64,000 nt of DNA from Luteimonas huabeiensis HB2 (GTDB lineage Bacteria; Pseudomonadota; Gammaproteobacteria; Xanthomonadales; Xanthomonadaceae), in contig NZ_JAAN01000021.1 in NCBI RefSeq assembly GCF_000559025.1, forward strand, positions 105,345-169,344, written 5' to 3'. The notes under the pieces are model-generated. The model worked only from the letters and a program-made list of their open reading frames with translations, did not search any database and was not told the DNA's origin. Numbering within the stretch: position 1 is the stretch's first letter; the number at the start of each line of letters is the position of its first letter. Both the position numbers and the translations under genes were made by a program. Below are positions 45,640 through 53,593 of the stretch, piece by piece.

Positions 45640-45692
45640 CGGCATCAAGCCGGCGCCCGATTCGTGCCCAGCGGTATCAAGGCGGCATCAAG
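45640..45692. promoter_or_regulatory. Three-copy CGG(C/T)ATCAAG repeat upstream of kdp
   Basis: CGGCATCAAG at 45640 and 45683 and CGGTATCAAG at 45672. Starts are spaced 32 and 11 bases, about three and one helical turns, so all copies face the same side of the DNA. It lies 47-100 bases upstream of the first kdp ORF: candidate KdpE sites. Confidence 0.5.
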
Positions 45693-45727
45693 ACGAGGCG
45701 TCGTCGACGCCATCCTGTGAGGTCCGG

Positions 45728-45762
45728 TCTCACCGCACGCGACCCAAGCCCCGGTCCGCCTC
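45728..45762. repeat. 35-bp direct repeat, right copy (candidate att core)
   Basis: Identical to 36372-36406. Here it is the true end of the intact SnoaL-like gene. Confidence 0.9.
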
Positions 45763-46116
45763 TTGGCCTTCGAGCATCAGCGTCACCTCGTCGACGCACT
45801 CGAAGCGGCCGCTCGCATCCAAGCGGTCGAAGAGGTAGACCTCCTGCACCACGGTGGCGCCGTCGCGCTTGCGCACGTGCACGCGGTGATGGCTGGCGTA
45901 GCGTCGCAGATCGCGCCATTCGTCGAGCACCTCGATGCGGGCGGACGCCACCAGCTCGCGCAGCCTGCGCGCATGCGCGGCAAAGCCGTTGCGGTCGTCC
46001 CAGTGCCCATCGGTGCGCTGGCGGTAGTCGGGGCTGAAATGCCAATCGAGGAAGGTGTCGAGCGGTATGTCCTGCCGGTTGAGCAGGTCGTCCAAGGCGT
46101 GGTGGATCGAAGTCAT
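45730..46116 (-). CDS. SnoaL/NTF2-like protein
   Basis: 128 residues, no signal peptide. Helical N-terminus (TSIHHALDDLLNRQDIPLD), HFSPDYRQRTDG, then beta strands with RVHVRKRDGATVVQEVYLFDR, as in NTF2-like folds. No function assigned. Divergent from the AraC regulator with 100 bases between. Its 3' end is duplicated at 36372. Confidence 0.7.
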   Translation of the reverse strand: MTSIHHALDDLLNRQDIPLDTFLDWHFSPDYRQRTDGHWDDRNGFAAHARRLRELVASARIEVLDEWRDLRRYASHHRVHVRKRDGATVVQEVYLFDRLDASGRFECVDEVTLMLEGQEADRGLGRVR

Positions 46117-46216
46117 GGGGGGTCCAGGGATCGAACAGAAGGAGCGTCCAGCGTATCGACATGCGCAGGGCTGCGATGCGGCCTGCACGCCATGCGATAC
46201 CGCTACGATGCCAAGC

Positions 46217-47014
46217 ATGGACGACCCCTTGATCGCGCCCCGTTGGGCCGAGGCCCGCCAGGGGCCGGTGATGTGTGCGGTGCTGCGGCGCAGCGGCCGG
46301 GTGCGGCACACGCGCGAGCATCGTCACGTGCGCGGCCAACTGCTGGGCACCGAGACCGGGCTGCTGACGGTGCAGGCAGCGCGGCACCGCTGGATCGTGC
46401 CGGCCTCGCATGCGGTGTGGGTGCCGCCGCAGACGCTGCATGCGGCGCACTCGCACGGGCCGTTTGCGGGCTGGAGCGTGTACCTGGCCCCCGAAGCCTG
46501 CGCGGCCTTGCCGGCCGAGCCCTGCGTGCTGGCGCTCACCCCGCTGTTGCGCGCGGCGGTGGGGCATGCGGCCCATCTGGCGGCCGACGGCACGACCGAC
46601 CCGCAGCGGCTGGAGCGTTTGGCGGCCGTGATGCTCGACGAGATCGCCGCCTCGACACCGCTGCCCTGGAGCGTGCCGATGCCCAGCGACCGCCGCCTGC
46701 GGCGCATCGCCCAAGCCTTGTGCGACCACCCCGGCGACCCACGGCCGCTGGCGGATTGGGCCCGCTGGGCGGGGTTGTCGTCGCGCACCGCCTCGCGCCG
46801 TTTCGTGGCCGAGACCGGGTACAGCTTCACGCACTGGCGCCAGCGCCTGCGCCTGCTGCACGCCGCCGGCCGTCTGGCCGAGGGTGTGCCGGTGGTCGCC
46901 GTCGCGGCCGAGTCGGGCTACCGCAACCCCAGCAGCTTCATCGCGGTGTTCCGCGAGGTCTTCGGCACGACGCCGGGGCAGTATGCAGCGACAAGCCCAC
47001 GCCGCAGACGCTGA
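46217..47014 (+). CDS. AraC-family transcriptional regulator
   Basis: 265 residues. N-terminal cupin-like domain (HRHVRGQLLGTETGLLTV, VWVPPQTLHAAHSHGP) and C-terminal double HTH (LADWARWAGLSSRTASRRF, VVAVAAESGYRNPSSFIAVF, GTTPGQY). This domain layout belongs to cupin-AraC repressors. An ATG at 46208 is also possible. Probably controls the divergent SnoaL-like gene or its own neighbourhood. Confidence 0.88.
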   Translation: MDDPLIAPRWAEARQGPVMCAVLRRSGRVRHTREHRHVRGQLLGTETGLLTVQAARHRWIVPASHAVWVPPQTLHAAHSHGPFAGWSVYLAPEACAALPAEPCVLALTPLLRAAVGHAAHLAADGTTDPQRLERLAAVMLDEIAASTPLPWSVPMPSDRRLRRIAQALCDHPGDPRPLADWARWAGLSSRTASRRFVAETGYSFTHWRQRLRLLHAAGRLAEGVPVVAVAAESGYRNPSSFIAVFREVFGTTPGQYAATSPRRRR

Positions 47015-47039
47015 CGCCGGCCGCTTGCCGCACCGGGCC

Positions 47040-47495
47040 TCATTGCACCCAAGCCAAGGCCCAAAACGGATCCTCGCGGCTGGGCGCGGCCAGGCGCCGC
47101 CAGCCCAGCGCCTCGAAGAAGGCCAGGGCTTCGGGGTTGTCCTCGGCCACGTAGGCACGAAAGCATCGGCGCTCGCGCAGCGCGGGCTGCGCCAGCAAGG
47201 CCGCCCAGGCGCGCCGCCCCCAGCCCTGGCCGCGCAGGGCGGGATCGACGGCCCAGTCGGTGAGGACCCAAGCCCCGTGCTCGGGGTCAGGGGTGAGGCC
47301 GATGACGGCGACCAGCGCCGCGCCATACCGCACCGTCCATTGCTCGCCCTCGGTGTCGGCCAGCACATGGGCCAGCCACTCCTCGTCCATCGGGCCCAGA
47401 TGCCGGTTCAAGCGCGCGTCGGCGTACCAGGCGCGGTAGGTGGGGAAATCCTCGGCGGCAAAGCGCCGCACTTCAAGCGTGGACTCGGGCGTCAT
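47040..47495 (-). CDS. GNAT-family N-acetyltransferase
   Basis: 151 residues. LTDWAVDPALRGQGWGRRAW is the acetyl-CoA-binding motif (R-x-x-G-x-G), with AEDNPEALAFFEALGWRR closing the fold. Substrate unknown. Its ATG overlaps the stop codon of the fragment at 47492-47734, so it was once the second gene of a pair. Confidence 0.88.
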   Translation of the reverse strand: MTPESTLEVRRFAAEDFPTYRAWYADARLNRHLGPMDEEWLAHVLADTEGEQWTVRYGAALVAVIGLTPDPEHGAWVLTDWAVDPALRGQGWGRRAWAALLAQPALRERRCFRAYVAEDNPEALAFFEALGWRRLAAPSREDPFWALAWVQ

Positions 47496-47734
47496 GGGGC
47501 GAGGCCAATCTGGAGTTCGATGCGGTCGTCGGGCGAGTCGGGACCGTGCCAGACGTGGTAGACCTCGCGGGTCTGTGCATCGGGGGTCCACCCTGCTGCT
47601 GCGACGACGCGCCATCCAAGCCGAGCTTCGCGCGCTGCTCGCAAGAGCGTCATGAAGGGCACCCACCGTCTTGCATCGAAACGGTCCGGTGATCTTGCGC
47701 ATGTGAAGTACGGCGAGTTCGGATCCGCAAGTGC
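47492..47734 (-). pseudogene. 5'-truncated gene at the prophage border
   Basis: An open frame of 80 codons with no start codon in its first part. It reads ALADPNSPYFTCARSPDRF, then WVPFMTLLRAAREARLGW, WRVVAAGWTPDAQTREVYHV and closes DDRIELQIGLAP; the middle looks like a genuine folded domain. It stops abruptly at 47735, where the recombinase block ends. The best explanation is a gene cut by the integrated element. I do not recognise the family. Confidence 0.6.
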
Positions 47735-48241
47735 TCATCGCCTGGAAGATTCCTCGAGCGCGCCCCGACGATGAAGCCGCTTAAGCTGACTACATTGATC
47801 CTGCCACAACGTCGCCCATGGCTGGCGCAGCACCGGGTCGAGGCGATGCTGCGGTTCGCGCAGCAAGGTCTCGATCACCGTCGGCGCCAGCAAGGTCAAG
47901 CGCAGCAGGCGGCGCACTTGGGTGATGTCGATTTGCTCGGCCTGCGCGATCTCCACCACCGACGCCGCCCGCCCCTCATGGAGCAGCCGCTGCCAGTGGT
48001 GCGCCAGCCCAAGCGCACGCAACAACGCCGTGTCCTTGGCTTCGGTGCGCGCCGGGCCGGCCCACGTCGAGTGAACCTCCACACCTTTCGGTGCGCCGGG
48101 CGGCGCGATCACCGCGCGCCGGATGCCGCGCTGCACCAGCCGCCAGGGCACGAAGGTTTCCAGTTTCACGCCGCCCGCCGGCGTCGGCAGTTTCTGGGTG
48201 ACCGGCGCTCCCTCGATGCGTCCCCGGTGCTTCGTGCTCAC
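47735..48241 (-). CDS. Recombinase-linked HTH protein, copy A
   Basis: 168 residues, GTG start overlapping the next stop by four bases. The core reads LETFVPWRLVQRGIRRAV, HHWQRLLHEG and a helix-turn-helix-like ITQVRRLLRLTLLAP. The same elements occur in order in the neighbour at 48238, so the two are paralogues. No function is known; the coupling to a serine recombinase suggests an accessory role in recombination. It is the last gene before the likely element end. Confidence 0.65.
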   Translation of the reverse strand: MSTKHRGRIEGAPVTQKLPTPAGGVKLETFVPWRLVQRGIRRAVIAPPGAPKGVEVHSTWAGPARTEAKDTALLRALGLAHHWQRLLHEGRAASVVEIAQAEQIDITQVRRLLRLTLLAPTVIETLLREPQHRLDPVLRQPWATLWQDQCSQLKRLHRRGALEESSRR

Positions 48242-48621
48242 GCTTTCTCCTCGAAGCGCCGCACGATCTCGCGCTGGGCCGCCCAGTCCACCGGCAGCGG
48301 GTGGCGCTGGAACCAGATCAGGCTCATCCGGCGTGGCTGCCGCCCGGCCATCAGCAGCTCGACGATGTCGGGCGCGAGCAGCGTCAGGCGCAGCAGCTCG
48401 TTGACCACCGAGTGGTGCAGCCCTTCGGCACGCGCGATGGCCGAGCCGCTGGGCATCGCGCCGCTGTCTAGCAGCCGTTGCCAGTGGAAGGCCCGTGCCA
48501 TCCCTTCGATGAGCGTGCTGTCGTGCGCGTCCCGGTCCTCGGCCTGGTGCTGAACCAGCCGGCGCACGCCGCGCCGCCGCAGGGTCAGCGGCACGAAGGT
48601 CTCGAGCGTCCCGTCCTTCAT
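48238..48621 (-). CDS. Recombinase-linked HTH protein, copy B
   Basis: 127 residues, starting MKDGTLETFVPLTLRRRG. Shares LETFVP, HWQRLL, the helix AIARAEGLHHSVVNELL and LRLTLLAPDIVELLM with copy A. The ATG overlaps the recombinase stop (ATGA), so it is made together with the recombinase. A small HTH protein in this setting could be a directionality factor; this is inference. Confidence 0.65.
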   Translation of the reverse strand: MKDGTLETFVPLTLRRRGVRRLVQHQAEDRDAHDSTLIEGMARAFHWQRLLDSGAMPSGSAIARAEGLHHSVVNELLRLTLLAPDIVELLMAGRQPRRMSLIWFQRHPLPVDWAAQREIVRRFEEKA

Positions 48622-49997
48622 GCCTCGACCTCCAGCAGCTCGGCGCCGATGCTCCTGGGCGCGAACTCGCCGATCAAGGCGTCCCAGCCCAGTTCGCGCC
48701 ACTTCACCCGGATGCCCTGCATCTCGTCGGTGTGGACGAGATCGATGCGCTCGATCATCAGGTTGGCGATGCGGTGCTGCTCGACCGGGAAGAGCTGATC
48801 CCACACGTCGTTGAGGCGCCCCATCGCCATCACGACCGTGGCCTCGTCGATCGGCGCGCCCTGGCGTTGGATGTGGCGCACGACGGCGGCGATGGATTCG
48901 GGGCTGGTCAGCACGGTGCGGATCTGGGCCACGACCGCCGCCTCGATCTCGCGGGCGGGCAGACGCTCGTAGCTCTTGCCCGGCGCGCCGAAGCGGCTCT
49001 CGGACTTGGAGACGTAGTACTGGTACTTGCGGCCGTTCTTGCGCGAGTACGTGGGGTACATGCGATCGCCCGTCGGCGCGTACAGCAGCCCGCGCAGCAG
49101 CGCATCGTTGCGCGAGCGGATCTTGGTCTCCACCGACCGCGCGTGGCTGTCGCGGGCCAGCACCGCGTGAACCTGATCCCACAGCTGGCGTTCGATGATC
49201 GGCTCGTGCACGCCGGGGTACCACTGGCCCCGGTTCGACAACTCCCCGAGGTATATGCGGTTGCGCAGCACCTTGTGGATGTACTTCTTGTCGATGCGCG
49301 TGCCGGTGCGAACGCGCCCGTCCTGCGTCGTCCACGCCTTGGTCGTGATGCCCTCGGCGGTCAGGCGCGCTGCGATCTGCGTGGGTGAGCCAATGGTCAA
49401 CATCTCCTCGAAGATGCGGCGCACCACCGCCGCCTCGGCGGGGTTGACCACCAACTGGCGGTTGACCACGTCGTAGCCGATGGTGGGCACGCCGCCCATC
49501 CACAGCCCCTTCTTCTTGGCCGCGGCGATCTTGTCGCGGATGCGCTCGCCCGTGACCTCGCGCTCGAACTGGGCGAAGGACAGCAGGATGTTGAGCGTGA
49601 GCCGCCCCATCGAGGTCGTGGTGTTGAACTGCTGCGTGACCGAGACGAAGGACACGCCGTGGCGCTCGAACACCTCGACCATCTTGGAGAAGTCGGCGAG
49701 GCTCCTCGTCAGGCGGTCGATCTTGTAGACCACCACGATGTCGATCAGCCCGCGCTGGATATCGGCCATCAGGCGCTTCAAGGCCGGGCGCTCGGTGTTG
49801 CCGCCGGAGTAGCCGGGGTCGTCGTAGTCGTCGGCGACAGAGATCCACCCCTCGCTCCTTTGGCTGGCGATGAAGGCGTGGCCCGCTTCCTTCTGCGCGT
49901 CGATGGAGTTGAACTCCTGGTCGAGCCGCTCGTCCGACGACACTCGGCAGTAGACCGCACAGCGCTTGCGCGCCTTGGTGGAGGCGATTTCCGTCAT
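48618..49997 (-). CDS. Large serine recombinase
   Basis: 459 residues. N-terminal resolvase domain with catalytic serine near 20 (YCRVSSDE), then DDYDDPGYSGG and IDIVVVYKIDRLTRS; a Recombinase domain (IGYDVVNRQLVVNPAEA, HKVLRNRIYLGEL) and a zinc-ribbon-like and coiled-coil region. Such enzymes integrate phages at single att sites. Five genes here overlap end to end, so it is the centre of an integration operon. Confidence 0.93.
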   Translation of the reverse strand: MTEIASTKARKRCAVYCRVSSDERLDQEFNSIDAQKEAGHAFIASQRSEGWISVADDYDDPGYSGGNTERPALKRLMADIQRGLIDIVVVYKIDRLTRSLADFSKMVEVFERHGVSFVSVTQQFNTTTSMGRLTLNILLSFAQFEREVTGERIRDKIAAAKKKGLWMGGVPTIGYDVVNRQLVVNPAEAAVVRRIFEEMLTIGSPTQIAARLTAEGITTKAWTTQDGRVRTGTRIDKKYIHKVLRNRIYLGELSNRGQWYPGVHEPIIERQLWDQVHAVLARDSHARSVETKIRSRNDALLRGLLYAPTGDRMYPTYSRKNGRKYQYYVSKSESRFGAPGKSYERLPAREIEAAVVAQIRTVLTSPESIAAVVRHIQRQGAPIDEATVVMAMGRLNDVWDQLFPVEQHRIANLMIERIDLVHTDEMQGIRVKWRELGWDALIGEFAPRSIGAELLEVEA

Positions 49998-50440
49998 CAG
50001 GCGCCTCCCTTCAGGCCGAAGAACAGCGGGCCGCTCCAATGCTGGCCGGTGATGTGCCGCGCCACGGCGGTCAGGCTCTTGAAGCGGCGGCCTTCGTATT
50101 CGAAGTGACCATCGGCGTCAACCGTCACCCGGTGCTCGCGCTCGCCCCATTCGCGTAGCAGCACGGTGCCCGGTGCGAAGTCGAACTTGCGCGGGCGCGC
50201 GCGCAGTTTGATCTTGGAGTGCTTCGCGCCGATGGCCTCAAGGCGCTGGCGCGTTTCGGGTGCGAGTCCGCCGAAGGCTTCTTCCTGCAGCTTGTAGGCG
50301 ATACGGGATTCGACATGGGTGCGGTTCGGAAACTCCGGGCGCCGCTCGAAGTACCGATCCCAGAGCACCCAGAGTTCGGCCATCGGCAGGTGACTCAGCT
50401 CGGCGATCCGCGCCGCGACGGAAGCTTGTTTCTCGTTCAT
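49997..50440 (-). CDS. DUF2924 family protein
   Basis: 147 residues. ELSHLPMAELWVLWDRYF and ESRIAYKLQEEAFGGL, ending YEGRRFKSLTAVARHITGQH and WSGPLFFGL, the recognised DUF2924 pattern. These proteins commonly precede serine recombinases in prophages; the function is unknown. Its stop and the recombinase ATG share one base. Confidence 0.9.
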   Translation of the reverse strand: MNEKQASVAARIAELSHLPMAELWVLWDRYFERRPEFPNRTHVESRIAYKLQEEAFGGLAPETRQRLEAIGAKHSKIKLRARPRKFDFAPGTVLLREWGEREHRVTVDADGHFEYEGRRFKSLTAVARHITGQHWSGPLFFGLKGGA

Positions 50441-50631
50441 CACAACTTCTCCTGTTGAGAGGGGGTTGTATGAACGCGCTGGTCGGGCAAGAAGCCAAGG
50501 CGAACCGCGCTCTGTTCCAGCCCGGAAGACCCGAGGGTACGGACGATGGCGGCCGCAAGGATGGTGGTGATTTCGCCAGCACGGGCGCTGGCGCTCATCT
50601 CTGCCGGAGATGCAAGTTCGAGGTTTCTCAT
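50440..50631 (-). CDS. Small hypothetical protein before DUF2924
   Basis: 63 residues (MRNLELASPAEMSASARAG onwards), ending with its stop sharing one base with the DUF2924 ATG. No recognised domain. The overlap pattern matches the rest of the block, which favours translation. Confidence 0.45.
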   Translation of the reverse strand: MRNLELASPAEMSASARAGEITTILAAAIVRTLGSSGLEQSAVRLGFLPDQRVHTTPSQQEKL

Positions 50632-50735
50632 GACGGCTCCAGGGAATCGAAACCGCCAGGGATGATGTGCGCAGATTTCCGAAGCGGATCGCAACGCCGA
50701 TCAATCGGCGCGGCGCGCTGACGCCTCAAGGGCGG

Positions 50736-52991
50736 TCAGAAGTCTTCGGTGACTGCTTCGATCGCAGCGCTGCGCGTGTCGCTGTCATCGACGATCACTC
50801 GATCGAGTGGGGTCAGCTTCAGCTGCCACGCCCGCGTGCCTGGGACCCTTTCGAGATAGTCGCGCCAGGGCGAGTGCTTGCCGGTGAAGAGGTTGGCCGG
50901 AGACGTGCAGCCCGTGCCGGCCATCAGCGCCTTCGTGTTGACGTGGGGCGTTCCTGCGGCCCAGGCCTCCACCAGCCGCTGCAAGACGGCGATCCTTGCT
51001 TTGCCCGTGACCCGCCACGGCGCCTTGCCCGGAAGGTACAGCGTCGCCGCGTGACCATCGGGGGCGACCTTGAGCGTCACCGTCGACCCGCCCATGGCCG
51101 CCAGTTGCCCGTGGCGATAGGCCACCTTCAGCCGGTCCAGGTCGATGGCGCTGCCGGTGCCCGCATCGGCGAGCACATCCTCGATGGGAATGACGACGTT
51201 GGTGCCGGCGAATGGCAGCGGCGTCGAGGTCGTCGTCAACACCACGCCTGCCACCGGGCGCGGACGAAGCCTCAACGCAGCGTCGACCTTCGCGTACGCG
51301 CGCTCGTGGGACATCCTGGAGGCGAAGTACAGCGCCACGGCATGGCCGTCGATGTCGATCTCGCCAAGGAACACCGGCTCGTCGTCGAAGTGCCGACTGC
51401 GGGGTCCTTTCAAGGCCGATCCCAGCGCCGTGATCAATTCCTCGCGCAACCAGTCCAGCTGCACCTTCCAGCGCCGGGCGAGACGGGCCGGCATGACCAC
51501 GTCGTTGCCCGTCAGAGGATCGCGGTAGCGCACGGTGTCGGCATCGGCGCAGCGTTCGAGCACCACCTTCATCGGCTCGCCTTCGTCGACGGGGACCGAC
51601 AGCTCGGCGATGCGCTCGCCTTCGATGAGGATGCCTTCGTCCTGCAGCCGCTCGATGTCGATGCCGAGCTTATGCAGTGCGAAGCCGTCCATCGGGCTGC
51701 TGGCGCTCTCCAGAAGCCGGGCCACCTGCGCGATCAGGCTCGGATCGTCCCGCCCGCAGCCCGGGTGCAGCGGTTTGCGCACCCCCAGGGCCTCGAGCAG
51801 TTGCATCCCGGCGCGGCGCAGGCGGTGGTCTTTCTCGCCAGCCAGGCTGCAGCGACCGGGCTCGGCCAGCACGATGGCCAGCGGGGTGGCCGCCGTCTCC
51901 CCCTCGAACACCAGTTCGGCCACCAGGGTCACACCGAGCAAGGCACCAGGCTGCGCGAAGGGGTGGTTGCCCCAGCGCTCGTCGATCACCTCGTGCAGTT
52001 CTGCGCCGCTGTCGATGTGCAGCGTGACGGCGTCCGTGGCATGCCCAAGCAAAGCCTTGGCTTCGGTCAGATACAGCCGCTCGATGCGGCCCCCGTCGAT
52101 GCGCGGCTTGGTGTCCTTCAGTGGCCGCGCAAAGCGCGACAGGTCGTAGCGCGAGCGGTCCAGCGGACGGTTCGACAAGGGGGCCTTGAAGCCGTGCCGG
52201 GACAGCACGTTGGCCAGCGGCGCACGGGTGCCCAGCGTCGGGGCAAAGACTTCGACGAGCCCACGATGAGGCGCGTAGATGAGGGTGGCGTCGCGCGCCG
52301 GGAAGTAGAAGAAGCTCTTGCGCTGGCGGTTGCGCATCTCCACCGCGGCCACCTGATCGCCGGCGAAACGCACCACGAGGTAGTGTGTCGCCTGGGTCTG
52401 GCCTTGCCGGTTCGGCTCCTCCATGGCCACGTGGATGACCTCGCAGGGCTCGGCCAGCCGCATCGCCTCGGTGAGTTGCGCTTCCAGCCGGTCCTTGACC
52501 TCATCGTTCCACAGGAAGGGCGGCGCCTCGCCAGGCACGTCGAACGCGTCGTGCAGGCGTTTGAGCCCCTTCAGGTCCTGGGTGTTGACGATGGACTCGG
52601 CAGTGTCGAAGAGCTTGATCGAGGCCTCGCTGTGCGTGCGCATCCACACCGCGCGACCGACCTCGCCGCCTTCTTGCGCACGAAACCGTGCGAGCAGGTC
52701 CTCGTCGTAGAGCTGCTCGGCGACGGTGGCGAGGATGGCGGCCCCGCGCACGGTGCTCAGGCGCAGCACCCGCAAAGCTTCGCGCTCGGCCGGATCGCGC
52801 TGCTCCTTGCGCAGGTGCTTGATGTGCTCGATGAGGGCAGCGCTCAGCCCCTCGTCGGGCTGCGTCCAATCAAACCCGCGCTGCAGTCCCAGGCACTCGG
52901 GCAGGCCGGCGAACAGCTTGAGGACTGATGCCGGCACGCGCTCGACCAGCTCCAGCAGACAGTGTGCGTTGGTCAGGGTCTTCTTGCCCAT
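50736..52991 (-). CDS. 751-residue protein of unknown function, PIN/HTH-linked
   Basis: Not recognised. No Walker, nuclease or membrane motif is obvious. The N-terminal third is helical and charged (ELVERVPASVLKLFAGLPE, ALIEHIKHLRKEQRDPAER); the middle is beta-rich (THYLVVRFAGDQVAAVEMR, FVFEGETAATPLAIVLAE-like strands); a C-terminal region has VVLTTTSTPLPFAGTNVV. The likely ATG is 25 bases after the PIN stop, so it is probably the third gene of an HTH-PIN operon. It sits between the integration and control regions of the prophage, a usual place for cargo. Confidence 0.6.
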   Translation of the reverse strand: MGKKTLTNAHCLLELVERVPASVLKLFAGLPECLGLQRGFDWTQPDEGLSAALIEHIKHLRKEQRDPAEREALRVLRLSTVRGAAILATVAEQLYDEDLLARFRAQEGGEVGRAVWMRTHSEASIKLFDTAESIVNTQDLKGLKRLHDAFDVPGEAPPFLWNDEVKDRLEAQLTEAMRLAEPCEVIHVAMEEPNRQGQTQATHYLVVRFAGDQVAAVEMRNRQRKSFFYFPARDATLIYAPHRGLVEVFAPTLGTRAPLANVLSRHGFKAPLSNRPLDRSRYDLSRFARPLKDTKPRIDGGRIERLYLTEAKALLGHATDAVTLHIDSGAELHEVIDERWGNHPFAQPGALLGVTLVAELVFEGETAATPLAIVLAEPGRCSLAGEKDHRLRRAGMQLLEALGVRKPLHPGCGRDDPSLIAQVARLLESASSPMDGFALHKLGIDIERLQDEGILIEGERIAELSVPVDEGEPMKVVLERCADADTVRYRDPLTGNDVVMPARLARRWKVQLDWLREELITALGSALKGPRSRHFDDEPVFLGEIDIDGHAVALYFASRMSHERAYAKVDAALRLRPRPVAGVVLTTTSTPLPFAGTNVVIPIEDVLADAGTGSAIDLDRLKVAYRHGQLAAMGGSTVTLKVAPDGHAATLYLPGKAPWRVTGKARIAVLQRLVEAWAAGTPHVNTKALMAGTGCTSPANLFTGKHSPWRDYLERVPGTRAWQLKLTPLDRVIVDDSDTRSAAIEAVTEDF

Positions 52992-53016
52992 GCTCCCTCC
53001 GATACAGCGCGGTGCC

Positions 53017-53589
53017 TCACATGGCCATGACCCATGGGCGCATCACCGCCACCGATTGCGTCAGCCCCTGCGCCAGCAGGGTGTCCAGGTAGTCGTCCGC
53101 CGACTTGGGCGGGTTCTTCAGACTGCGGCGGTGGCGGGCGACTGCTTCGAGCACGCCGGCCGGGTGCAGATCCAGCAGATCGACGATGAAGTCGTCCGGA
53201 TGCTGCGCCGCGAGGTTGTAGGGCTTGAGCGCCTCGGGCGGGAAGTCCTTGAGGTTGAAGGTCACGATGAGGCTGGCGCCGGCGTGGATGGCGGCCGCCA
53301 CCACATGGCGGTCGCTGGGGTCGGGCAACTCGATCGAGGGAATCAGGTACTCGAAGCCGGTGACCAGGCAGTCGCGGACGTGGGCGTTCATCAGCCGCCG
53401 CGTGCGCTCGAGTTGCTCGGCAGTCAGATCGGGACGGCTGGCCAGCACGTTGCGCATCCACTCGTCGTGAATCCTGTCGCTCCAGCGCGCCCGGTACAGG
53501 TCCGACAGCGCCAGATGCATCAACAGATCGCGCAGGGGCGCGGGATAGAGCACGCAGGCGTCGTAGACGACGGTGAAGTGCGAGCTCAT
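53017..53589 (-). CDS. PIN-domain ribonuclease (toxin-like)
   Basis: 190 residues. Acidic PIN residues are in place: VVYDACVLYPAPLRD (D8), DEWMRNVL, LPDPSDRHVVAAAIHAGAS and VTFNLKDFP. PIN toxins of the VapC type cut tRNA or rRNA. It follows the HTH gene by four bases, the usual antitoxin-toxin order. The family (PIN_3-like, long C-terminal tail) differs from short VapC. Confidence 0.85.
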   Translation of the reverse strand: MSSHFTVVYDACVLYPAPLRDLLMHLALSDLYRARWSDRIHDEWMRNVLASRPDLTAEQLERTRRLMNAHVRDCLVTGFEYLIPSIELPDPSDRHVVAAAIHAGASLIVTFNLKDFPPEALKPYNLAAQHPDDFIVDLLDLHPAGVLEAVARHRRSLKNPPKSADDYLDTLLAQGLTQSVAVMRPWVMAM

Positions 53590-53593
53590 CCGC

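Noticed and set aside
47495..47738. N-terminal extension of the GNAT protein
   Set aside because: The extension is arginine- and serine-rich and lies in a different frame from the recognisable fragment; MTPEST at 47495 is the right start.
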